Positions 35,651 to 44,086 of a DNA stretch of 64,000 nucleotides are shown here, one piece after another. A program made the position numbers and the translations under genes. The stretch lies in assembly GCA_013298075.1 (NCBI GenBank), contig JAAFJG010000001.1, positions 85,865 through 149,864 of the forward strand, given 5' to 3'. This stretch comes from Cytophagales bacterium. GTDB taxonomy: Bacteria; Bacteroidota; Bacteroidia; Cytophagales; Microscillaceae. Numbering within the stretch: position 1 is the stretch's first letter; each line of letters starts with the position of its first letter. Under the pieces are notes generated by a model that saw only the letters and a program-made list of their open reading frames with translations, was not told the DNA's origin and ran no database searches.

Positions 35651-37282
35651 CTACGTATTATTTACCTGCTCTAAAAATTTACGTAATTTTTCTATATTTT
35701 CTATTGCTTTTTCAAGTTCTTTTTGGTAAAGTGGAGTAATATTAGTTATTTGATTATGTGAACGAGGATTTAAAATTCTATTTTTTATATTTTCTAAATC
35801 ATTGATAATTTCTTTTGCGTTACTTTTATTTTTTTGCATATCCAAAAAGAATAACATCAAATTTTTTAAAACACCTCTTATTTTGCCTTGTGGTAGTTCT
35901 ATAAAAATTTCATTATTTTCAAATTTTTTAGTAAGTTGCTCAAAATCTTGTATTTCAGTTTCAGAAAGTTGTAATTTAAACTTTCTTTCAAAAGAGGCTA
36001 AATCTTCTTCATTTACTTTATTATGAGCCGTTTTTATCAAATCTTGTAAAGATTTAAAGTCTTTTTCAATGAAAGATAAATCTTTATCCAAATAAACTTT
36101 TAAAAGTCGTTCGGCTTCTTTTCGTAAATGATTGGCACAAGCATCAAATTCTCTATCTTCAAAAAAACGCTTGGCTTTGTGAAAATCATCTTCATCAAGT
36201 TTGATATGTGGTTTTTTATTTATTTTATCTTCATATATTTTATAACCAATCCAATCTCTTGAAAGTGTTTTATGCTTTATCAAATTATAAAAACCTTCAT
36301 CATGTGTAAAAATAAAAACTTGATATTTATCAACAAATTCCTTGAAAATTAAATTTAATATTTTATCTCGATTACTCATATCCAAACTCAACAACAAATC
36401 GTCTAAAATAAGAAGTTTGATTTCACTTGTTGCCAACCTTAAATCAATATGTGCCAAATGAATGGCTAATGCCACCATATTTAAGCGTGCTTCATTCAAA
36501 TAATTGTGTGGATTAGAAATTTTTTTACCTCCTAATTCTAAATCCATAGATATAGTAGAGTTTTCTAATTGATTGGCTTTCTGGGGTAATTTTGTGTAGC
36601 CACAAGATAATGAAATAGATATTTCTGTTTCTTTTGTAAGCTTTTGATACCACTCATTTAATAAAGGCACTAATAACATAGTTTTTTGACCCAATGCCTT
36701 TGAAAATACCTCTAATTCTTCTCGTAATTTTTTATACTTTAGTGGATTTTGCTTAGTATCTATTCCTAAACCTCTCAAAGTCCTTAGTCTTTCCCCAAAA
36801 TTTCTATACCAATTATCAAACATACCGTATGTATTATCTTCCCAAAAAGGAAAAAACTCGTGCCTAAATACATCAAATAAATCTATCTTTTCATCATTAC
36901 GAAAATTATGAAAACTATACAAAGATTTGTAATTTATAATTTCAGAAGCATAAAAACCATTTTTTATTTCTTTTTGTAATTCTTCTGAAACAACAGCATC
37001 TTCACTAAACTCATAAATCTCTCTTGTATCAAAATATAATTTTACATACGTCTTATCATCTGCGGAAGCATATATATTACGAATATTATTATTTTCTAAA
37101 CCATTTTCATTCAAAAAATTGGTATCGCCTCGTAATGCATAATACAAAGCCCAATACAAACTACTTTTACCACTTCCATTTTCGCCATAAATCAATAAAT
37201 TAGGGCAATTTTGTAAATCTAACTCAATAGGAGAAGAAAAACCTTTAAATGCACTTACTTCTATTTTGATAATTTTTTTCAT
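35651..37282 (-). CDS. RecF-like AAA ATPase, module 2 of the defence locus
   Basis: A 543-residue ATPase. Walker A GENGSGKSSLYWAL (about 33-46), signature-like YLNEARLNMVALAIHLAH (about 258-275), Walker B IKLLILDDLLLSLD (about 284-297) and FTHDEGF switch. The C-terminal third is helical, with a DFHKAKRFFEDREFDACANHLRK segment corresponding in position to one in ATPase 1. Its ATG overlaps the methylase 2 stop (TAATG), giving translational coupling. Sequence similarity to ATPase 1 is limited to motifs and general architecture, so the two probably answer different signals or partners (inference). Confidence 0.8.
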   Translation of the reverse strand: MKKIIKIEVSAFKGFSSPIELDLQNCPNLLIYGENGSGKSSLYWALYYALRGDTNFLNENGLENNNIRNIYASADDKTYVKLYFDTREIYEFSEDAVVSEELQKEIKNGFYASEIINYKSLYSFHNFRNDEKIDLFDVFRHEFFPFWEDNTYGMFDNWYRNFGERLRTLRGLGIDTKQNPLKYKKLREELEVFSKALGQKTMLLVPLLNEWYQKLTKETEISISLSCGYTKLPQKANQLENSTISMDLELGGKKISNPHNYLNEARLNMVALAIHLAHIDLRLATSEIKLLILDDLLLSLDMSNRDKILNLIFKEFVDKYQVFIFTHDEGFYNLIKHKTLSRDWIGYKIYEDKINKKPHIKLDEDDFHKAKRFFEDREFDACANHLRKEAERLLKVYLDKDLSFIEKDFKSLQDLIKTAHNKVNEEDLASFERKFKLQLSETEIQDFEQLTKKFENNEIFIELPQGKIRGVLKNLMLFFLDMQKNKSNAKEIINDLENIKNRILNPRSHNQITNITPLYQKELEKAIENIEKLRKFLEQVNNT

Positions 37283-40200
37283 TATTTTATTTTGTTAGAT
37301 TGATGAATAATTTTGATTTCTGATACGTGTAAATTTTGCAAAATAATATGATTCCTTACTATATGTTCTTTCTGACGAATACAATCATACACACGACCTA
37401 TCAAAAGCCTTTTTTCTTCATCACTCGAACCCAAATCTAACACCTCAAAACCATGCGCCAAAGTCATATATTGCAAAACATCGGCATCTTCTTTTTTTAC
37501 GCTTTCTTCAAAATACAATTCAAAAACCATCGCATCGATGACATCTTCAAAAATACTCGATATATGGCTATTAGGTACATATTCATTGACTATTTTATCC
37601 TTATTTTCTCGCAACCACAAAATATAATCTACTAACATTTCAAATGGCTTTTGTTGGTCTGAAGATATTTGAGGAACAGAAAGATTTTTTACATTTGAAG
37701 AATTGCCCGCATTACCACCCACAGCATCACCAACTATTATATTCATTAACCATTTAAAAAGACTTGAATTTAGAACACAACATAAAAACTTTAGATGATT
37801 TCCAGTAAAGAAATGCATGCTATCTTGAATAAATATATCTTTATCTACCAATGAAAAAGTTTTTTCACTTGCTATTCTATTCCAAACAATTTTTTCCTTT
37901 AAAAAATCGTCCATATAACCACAACTACGAAGTTCCCACCAATATTGCCCTTGGTCATCACGATTATATAATCCTTTTCCTTTTGAAGATTGATTATTGG
38001 CTATTTCTTTAAAATGATTGTAAATAGCAGGGAAAGTATTCTTAAAAAAGATTTCAGCATCTTCTTTATTTCGATTTTTGTTTGTCCAACCTGAAGGAAT
38101 AACAATTAAATAAAGTTCTGCAAATTCATAATTATATTTTTTAATATCTCTTCCTCTTAAAATAGGTTTAATAATTTCTACACTTTTTGGATTTTGTCTT
38201 ATCAATTCATTTTTTGTGGCTTCATCAATGATAAATGCTTCATTGAAACCTGTTTTTATGCCATAGTTTATTTTTATATCCCAATCTTTCAAAGGTGTAC
38301 CGATTTTTTCGATTTTTTCTTTTATTTTTTGTGTTTTGTTATTGCTGATTGTCCAAGCGTCTTTTGTTAATCGATTTAAAATGATATGATTTTGACGAAA
38401 ATAGGTAGCAATATCTGTGTTGTTTTTTTGATAAGTAACGGCTTTTAGTCGTATATTTTTATTTTTTTCGTTGTTTTTTTCAATCATCAAAATATTTGTA
38501 TCTACAGAGGCACTTTCAAAAATGCCTGCTCCCAAATCAATCAATAACAAAGGATTAGTTTCTTGTATAAAAAATTCTCTTAATTTTTCACCATAACCTG
38601 TACGCATCCAAGAGTTAGACGTAATCAAGCAAAGCAAACCTTTTTCTTTTAATAATTGATTGCCTTTTTCATAAAACAAACAATATAAATCGCTTGATTT
38701 CGAATACGTTTTAAATTTTTGTGCCTCAAAATAAGGTTGTTCTTTTTTCATTTTTTGGAGTTGCACATAAGGCGGATTTCCAATCACAATATCAAAACCA
38801 TCTTTAATTCCGAACATCCATTCCATATCGAACCAATCAGCAATGGCATTTTGGTCGAATAAATCAAAATCAGCAATTTTTTGAGCGGCTGCTTTTCCCC
38901 AGCCACCTTTTTCTAAAAGTGCGGCTATTTTTATTCTGATTTCTTTGTCTTTGTTGATAAGATTTGTTTTTTGCGTTTTATTTTGGACTTCAAAATGTTT
39001 TTTTCTTATTTTAGCCAATTCATCTCCTAATGTTTCGATTTCTAAGTTTTTAATTTGTGTTTGTTTTTCTAATCCAATCAACGTATTTGCGGCTACAAAT
39101 TTAGTTTCTAAATTAGGCAAAGGTTTGATGTTTTCGTTCTTTTGTTCTATCACCAAAGAGAGAAAAAAACGCAATTTAGAGATTTGTATCGCAATATTTT
39201 GAATATCGATGCCATAAATACAATTTTGAACGAGATAAAGTTTTCGAGCATAATTATCTGTATTGAGATTAGTATTAAAGTCATTTTCAATTTGCTTTAT
39301 TTTTTCATCAATAATTTGTTGTGCTTTGTTTCTTACTTCGTTATCTGACAAATGATTGATAATTTCTTTGTCTTTTTTTAGGCTTTGAATGATACTTTCT
39401 TTTTCGTGTTTGGTTTTATTGATGACAATTTGTCTAAAATAATCATTATTAGCATCTAATTTTTTTAAGATTTGCACAAGTTTATCCAAAATCCCCATCG
39501 GGAACGCACCTGAGCCACAAGCGGGGTCAAGTATTTTGAGTTTGGTATAAATTTTTTCGAGAACTTCTTTGTTTTGTTTAGTCGTAAATGGACTTTTTTC
39601 AGTTTGATTATTGATAAGTTGCCTAAAATTTTCTTTCAATATATCTTTATTGGGTTCGTTAGTAATGGTGGTAGACATAGCAAGTTGTCCTTTTTTTGAC
39701 TCGTTTACATCAAAAGCAGTTACTTGTTGCGCTCCTAATTCTATTTCAAAACCTTTATCTTTTTCAAAACTATTGACCAAAAACTCTAATAAACTTTCGT
39801 CCACCATATAATTCACAATCTCGCGTGGCGTATAAAACGAGCCAGAACTATTGCGAGCAGTAGTAGCGGTTTCGGGATTATAATATGCCAATAAACTCTC
39901 AAATACTTGTCCTAACAATTCAGGATCGAGGGCAATATCTTCCTCCAAAGGCGTATTTTCTTCAATCGTAAATTTATATTTTTTGAGTATTTTTACAATT
40001 CCTGTAACATATAAAACTACTTTTTTATCTTTTATCCCATAAATAGTTTTGAGTTCATTCGAAAAACTATCATTTTTATCGGCAAAAAATAAATAATCAG
40101 GTACACTCGCTTGGTTTTTTTCGATACGTGTAAAACCATCAAAATATTGTTTTTTATCTTTGTCTTTTTTATCCAAACTATCAAACAAACCGCCATTCAA

Positions 40201-41292
40201 AAAAGGTGTTTGTTCAAAAATTTTCATAATAGTTGTCGGATTTTCATCTTTAAATAAATGTTCATATCTATAAAAAGTATTGACATCATTGTTAGTTCTA
40301 TTTTCTACAAAAGATTTATTTTCTGCAAATCCTCGTTCAGTTTTTTCTCTATTCAAAGTCGCAAAAAATAGATTTTGGAGAATAGCTTTGTAGTAATGAT
40401 TGTTATTTTTGAAGTCTTTGAGCGTATTATTCAAATAATTTTCTTCGAATAAATTTTCTGCTACTAAGTTTTTTTCTTTGATAAACCACACAAAAATAAA
40501 CCTTGTCAATAATCGAATAATGGCAATTTGATTGGTTTGTTCTTGCGTTTTGTCTTCTGCAATAGGAAATTGACATTTATCCACTGCCCAAAAATACCAA
40601 TTAGAAATTTCTTTATAAAACTTTTTATTGAGTTCAGAAATAGATAAAATTTCTTGCCACGCATCATGAATATCGATAAAATTTTTGATGTCTTTTTTAT
40701 CTTTTAATTTATCAAATGCTAAATCAGCCAAAATTTCGAGGTGCGACCTTTTTGGATTTTGTATATCAATATCTTTGATAAAAGTAACTTTGAGCAATAT
40801 ATTTTTAGAATCATCTTTTTTATTTTTTCTTCTGTCAATAATTCCGAGCGTTATTTTTTGCCCAATTTTAAAAATAGGCATTACGCCATTTTGAAAAATT
40901 TGGTTAATTTCTCTTGTAAAATCGGCTAATTCTGTCCTTTTATAATGAATTTTTTCGTCTAATTCGACTACAAACCAAAGATACGCATCTAAAAATGGTT
41001 TCTCGGCTGCTTTAAACATTGCATTTTTTTGTTGTAATTCATCATCAGAAATTCGAAAAGGAATAGACGCTTTTTTCCAATGTTGCGTTAATAATTTTTC
41101 ATTTTTGGGCGTATTTCTTGTATTTTCAACAACAAATTTTTTAAATTGTTCGTAATTTTCAAATTTTATATTCAATTCAATATCCGTAGGATAATGCAAG
41201 GTTTTGAATAAATCAATCGTTGCTTGATTTGGATTTGTACCAAAAGTAACTAATTTTTTTTGTAGTATTTCGAGGAGTTCGTTTTCTTTCAT
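37282..41292 (-). CDS. Eco57I-type adenine DNA methylase, module 2
   Basis: 1336 residues, near-identical to methylase 1 over the N-terminal region and the catalytic core: motif I DPACGSGAFPMG near 590, motif IV GNPPYVQLQKM near 838. From about residue 1134 (after the shared LKEKI) the two proteins diverge until a shared PQIS...QQKPFE spacer, then diverge again to the end. Long DNA stretches, for example around motif I (39470-39600 against 33465-33590), are identical. No PD-(D/E)XK nuclease motif was recognised, so restriction would have to come from the helicase-PLD protein. It is the first gene of the array, with its own -7 element at 41331. Confidence 0.88.
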   Translation of the reverse strand: MKENELLEILQKKLVTFGTNPNQATIDLFKTLHYPTDIELNIKFENYEQFKKFVVENTRNTPKNEKLLTQHWKKASIPFRISDDELQQKNAMFKAAEKPFLDAYLWFVVELDEKIHYKRTELADFTREINQIFQNGVMPIFKIGQKITLGIIDRRKNKKDDSKNILLKVTFIKDIDIQNPKRSHLEILADLAFDKLKDKKDIKNFIDIHDAWQEILSISELNKKFYKEISNWYFWAVDKCQFPIAEDKTQEQTNQIAIIRLLTRFIFVWFIKEKNLVAENLFEENYLNNTLKDFKNNNHYYKAILQNLFFATLNREKTERGFAENKSFVENRTNNDVNTFYRYEHLFKDENPTTIMKIFEQTPFLNGGLFDSLDKKDKDKKQYFDGFTRIEKNQASVPDYLFFADKNDSFSNELKTIYGIKDKKVVLYVTGIVKILKKYKFTIEENTPLEEDIALDPELLGQVFESLLAYYNPETATTARNSSGSFYTPREIVNYMVDESLLEFLVNSFEKDKGFEIELGAQQVTAFDVNESKKGQLAMSTTITNEPNKDILKENFRQLINNQTEKSPFTTKQNKEVLEKIYTKLKILDPACGSGAFPMGILDKLVQILKKLDANNDYFRQIVINKTKHEKESIIQSLKKDKEIINHLSDNEVRNKAQQIIDEKIKQIENDFNTNLNTDNYARKLYLVQNCIYGIDIQNIAIQISKLRFFLSLVIEQKNENIKPLPNLETKFVAANTLIGLEKQTQIKNLEIETLGDELAKIRKKHFEVQNKTQKTNLINKDKEIRIKIAALLEKGGWGKAAAQKIADFDLFDQNAIADWFDMEWMFGIKDGFDIVIGNPPYVQLQKMKKEQPYFEAQKFKTYSKSSDLYCLFYEKGNQLLKEKGLLCLITSNSWMRTGYGEKLREFFIQETNPLLLIDLGAGIFESASVDTNILMIEKNNEKNKNIRLKAVTYQKNNTDIATYFRQNHIILNRLTKDAWTISNNKTQKIKEKIEKIGTPLKDWDIKINYGIKTGFNEAFIIDEATKNELIRQNPKSVEIIKPILRGRDIKKYNYEFAELYLIVIPSGWTNKNRNKEDAEIFFKNTFPAIYNHFKEIANNQSSKGKGLYNRDDQGQYWWELRSCGYMDDFLKEKIVWNRIASEKTFSLVDKDIFIQDSMHFFTGNHLKFLCCVLNSSLFKWLMNIIVGDAVGGNAGNSSNVKNLSVPQISSDQQKPFEMLVDYILWLRENKDKIVNEYVPNSHISSIFEDVIDAMVFELYFEESVKKEDADVLQYMTLAHGFEVLDLGSSDEEKRLLIGRVYDCIRQKEHIVRNHIILQNLHVSEIKIIHQSNKIK

Positions 41293-41330
41293 AAGAGTAG
41301 TTTTGGTTTTTTTTGATTTAATTTTTTTTG

Positions 41331-41338
41331 CAAATATA
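41331..41338 (-). promoter_or_regulatory. -7 element (TATATTTG on the minus strand) for methylase 2
   Basis: CAAATATA, 39 bp before the methylase 2 ATG. The following ~60 bp (to about 41399) are the same as the sequence upstream of methylase 1, marking the extent of the module duplication. Confidence 0.5.
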
Positions 41339-41400
41339 AATAAAAAAGTATTAGTTTTGAAAACAAGAGAGAGATTTTATTTTTTGATGCTTAAAAAATA

Positions 41401-41500
41401 GGCAGTGTCCCCAATTTGTTGCAAGTGATTTAAAATAAAATCCTTGTAGATATTTTTTTTGAATATAAAAATAAATTTGCAACGAAATTAGGACGGTATC
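41401..41500. mobile_element. MITE-like inverted-repeat element, copy 3
   Basis: About 100 bp with ends GGCAGTGTCCCCAATTTG (from 41401) and TTGCAACGAAATTAGGAC (from 41477). The inside matches copy 1 (TTTAAAATAAAATC, TTGTAGATA and so on). It sits exactly where the sequence shared by the two methylase upstream regions ends. Confidence 0.75.
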
Positions 41501-41616
41501 AACATTTTTCGCAAACATTAATCTCATAATAAAGTTACTCATAAAATCTAAATGAGATTTTGAAGAGATTTTTTTGCACAAAAACTTTCTTTTAATACAA
41601 GTTTCAAAATTTGTTG

Positions 41617-41624
41617 TATCTTTG
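41617..41624 (+). promoter_or_regulatory. -7 element (TATCTTTG) before the second Rpn cluster
   Basis: TATCTTTG fits TAnnTTTG, just before the truncated Rpn copy. It may be the retained promoter of a gene whose 5' two-thirds were deleted. Confidence 0.4.
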
Positions 41625-41656
41625 CATCGTTTTCTAATGAAATCATTGGGTTTAAT

Positions 41657-42058
41657 TTGATAAATAAAAATAAAGTATTGTTACTCAAAAATATTACTCC
41701 ACAAGATTATAAAGATTGGTTAAATTTGGTGGATGAATCTATCAAACATCCTGATGATCCTAATGTAAATTTTAATAACCAAGGCGTTAAAAAAGTAACG
41801 GAAATTATTGATTATTTACAACTTAGTGCTGAAGAAGTAACTGAAAATAAAAACAGAAATGCCGCTGAAATAGCAAAAATTCTTTATAAAGAAGAATCTG
41901 AAAAGAGAGTAAAAATGGAAGGGAAAATGGAAGGGGAAATGGAAAGTAAGATAAAAATCACTAAAAATATGATACAAAAAGGTTTAGATAACCAACTTAT
42001 ATCAGATGTTACAGGTTTGACTTTATCTGAAATTGAAAATATTCGTACCTCAAAATAA
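41657..42058 (+). pseudogene. Rpn-family nuclease, C-terminal fragment
   Basis: 133 codons from a TTG, matching the last ~120 residues of the next gene (TTPQ-type DYKDWLNLV, then the EEVTENKNRNAAEIAK helix, the EGK linker and the VTGLTLSEIENIR tail, almost identical). The nuclease core with its catalytic residues is missing. Frame and tail are intact, so it may still be translated, but not as an active nuclease. Confidence 0.75.
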
Positions 42059-42087
42059 AAATTATAAACAAAAAAATCATATCCAAT

Positions 42088-42939
42088 ATGTTAGGTAATT
42101 TAAAAAATGAAGTTATTTTTAAGAAAGCATTTACTGATAAATTTGTCTTAAAATGCTTAGTAAAAGACCTTTTTAACGTTGATTTTGACGCTGAAACCAT
42201 CGAAACAGAAAAACGTTTTGAGCCAAAAATCTCTCAAATTGATTTTAAATACGATATTTTTGCAGAAAGCAAAGATAAAAGGATTATTGTCGAGATTCAA
42301 AGAGTGGATTATGATTATAATTTTGATAGATTTTTATTGTATCATAATATGGGCATTGCCGAAATGCAACGCACTTCTAACGATTATAAAACAGATCGAG
42401 TAGTTTATACCATTGTTGTTTTTACGAATCGTTATGTGAGTAGAGATAAAAACGGGAAGTTAGTAGAATGTGATATTTTGTTTCATAATAGCAATTTATT
42501 TGATTTACAAGGCAACGAATATGATGTTTTTAGTCATAAATTAATTTGTTTAAATCATAATTATATCAAAAATACTACTCCACAAGGGTATAAAGATTGG
42601 TTAAATTTGGTCAATGAATCTATCAAACATCCTGACGAACCGAATGTAAATTTTAATAATGAAGGCGTTAAAAAAGTAACAGAAATTATTGATTATTTAC
42701 AACTTAGTGCTGAAGAAGTAACTGAAAATAAAAACAGAAATGCCGCTGAAATAGCAAAAATTCTTTATAAAGAAGAATCTGAAAAGAGAGTAAAAATGGA
42801 AGGGAAAATGGAAGGGGAAATGGAAAGTAAGATAAAAATCACTAAAAATATGATACAAAAAGGTTTAGATAACCAACTTATATCAGATGTTACAGGTTTG
42901 ACTTTATCTGAAATTGAAAATATTCGTACCTCAAAATAA
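42088..42939 (+). CDS. Rpn/PD-(D/E)XK 'transposase-like' nuclease, copy D (intact)
   Basis: 283 residues, same family as the cluster at 14.9 kb but clearly a different subgroup. The nuclease core is IDFKYDIFAESKDK with IIVEIQRVDYDYNFDRF (about residues 46-80). Downstream are a KDWLNLVNESIKHPDEPNV segment, a linker with MEGK repeats and a tail VTGLTLSEIENIR. It starts 29 bp after the fragment, and the following copy starts 29 bp after its stop with the same spacer sequence, so this is a tandem array with an 881-bp unit. Confidence 0.85.
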   Translation: MLGNLKNEVIFKKAFTDKFVLKCLVKDLFNVDFDAETIETEKRFEPKISQIDFKYDIFAESKDKRIIVEIQRVDYDYNFDRFLLYHNMGIAEMQRTSNDYKTDRVVYTIVVFTNRYVSRDKNGKLVECDILFHNSNLFDLQGNEYDVFSHKLICLNHNYIKNTTPQGYKDWLNLVNESIKHPDEPNVNFNNEGVKKVTEIIDYLQLSAEEVTENKNRNAAEIAKILYKEESEKRVKMEGKMEGEMESKIKITKNMIQKGLDNQLISDVTGLTLSEIENIRTSK

Positions 42940-42968
42940 AAATTATAAACAAAAAAATCATATCCAAT

Positions 42969-43962
42969 ATGTTAGGTAATTTAAAAAATGAAGTTATTTT
43001 TAAGAAAGCATTTACTGATAAATTTGTCTTAAAATGCTTAGTAAAAGACCTTTTTAACGTTGATTTTGACGCTGAAACCATCGAAACAGAAAAACGTTTT
43101 GAGCCAAAAATCTCTCAAATTGATTTTAAATACGATATTTTTGCAGAAAGCAAAGATAAAAGGATTATTGTCGAGATTCAAAGAGTGGATTATGATTATA
43201 ATTTTGATAGATTTTTATTGTATCATAATATGGGCATTGCCGAAATGCAACGCACTTCTAACGATTATAAAACAGATCGAGTAGTTTATACCATTGTTGT
43301 TTTTACGAATCGTTATGTGAGTAGAGATAAAAACGGGAAGTTAGTAGAATGTGATATTTTGTTTCATAATAGCAATTTATTTGATTTACAAGGCAAAAAC
43401 AGATCGAGTAGTTTATACCATTGTTGTTTTTACGAATCGTTATGTGAGTAGAGATAAAAACGGGAAGTTAGTAGAATGTGATATTTTGTTTCATAATAGC
43501 AATTTATTTGATTTACAAGGCAATGAATATGATGTTTTTAGTCATAAATTAATTTGTTTGAATCATAATTATATCAAAAACACTACTCCACAAGGGTATA
43601 AAGATTGGTTAAATTTGGTGAATGAATCTATCAAACATCCTGATGAACCCAATGTAAATTTTAATAATGAAGGCGTTAAAAAAGTAACAGAAATTATTGA
43701 TTATTTACAACTTAGTGCTGAAGAAGTAACTGAAAATAAAAACAGAAATGCTGCTGAAATAGCAAAAATTCTTTATAAAGAAGAATCTGAAAGGATAGTA
43801 AAAATGGAAGGTAAAATCGAAGGTAAAGCGGAAGGTAAAATCGAAGGAAAAATGGAAGGTAAAATCGAAATTGCTAAAAATATGATACAAAAATGTTTAG
43901 ATAACCAACTTATATCAGAAATCACAGGTTTGACTTTATCTGAAATTGAAAAACTACGCTAA
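42969..43962 (+). pseudogene. Rpn-family nuclease, copy E, frame broken as assembled
   Basis: The frame from 42969 stops at 43451; the rest continues in another frame to 43962. The break is a tandem duplication with 127-bp offset (43270-43396 and 43397-43523). Removing one unit gives a continuous protein of about 285 residues like copy D. The first unit ends at GGCAA, exactly where copies D and E diverge (next base C in D, T in E). This parallels the break in copy B and points to an assembly join artefact. The linker is longer than in D (IEGKAEGKIEGKMEGK), and the tail reads EITGLTLSEIEKLR. Confidence 0.75.
43270..43523 (+). repeat. exact 127-bp tandem duplication inside Rpn copy E
   Basis: Units 43270-43396 and 43397-43523 are identical, and the identity extends by one further base. 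Same offset and same relation to the paralogue divergence point as the duplication at 16215-16468. Confidence 0.9.
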
Positions 43963-44086
43963 TAAAAATGAGTTTAAAATACTAGAATAAAAAATATATT
44001 TTGAACAAATCAATCTCAAAAAACGTTTTACAAAAATAATATATTCACTTTAGCGAGGCTATACACCTCTAAAAAAAATATTTAAA

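Noticed and set aside
25668..41292. Reading the locus as BREX or DISARM
   Set aside because: Large adenine methylases and a helicase are present, but no PglZ-, BrxC/PglY- or DUF1998-type protein is found.
43963..44086. Possible cobalamin riboswitch upstream of metH
   Set aside because: The gap is only 124 bp, AT-rich, and lacks the B12-box; only a short GAGG/CCTC hairpin is visible.
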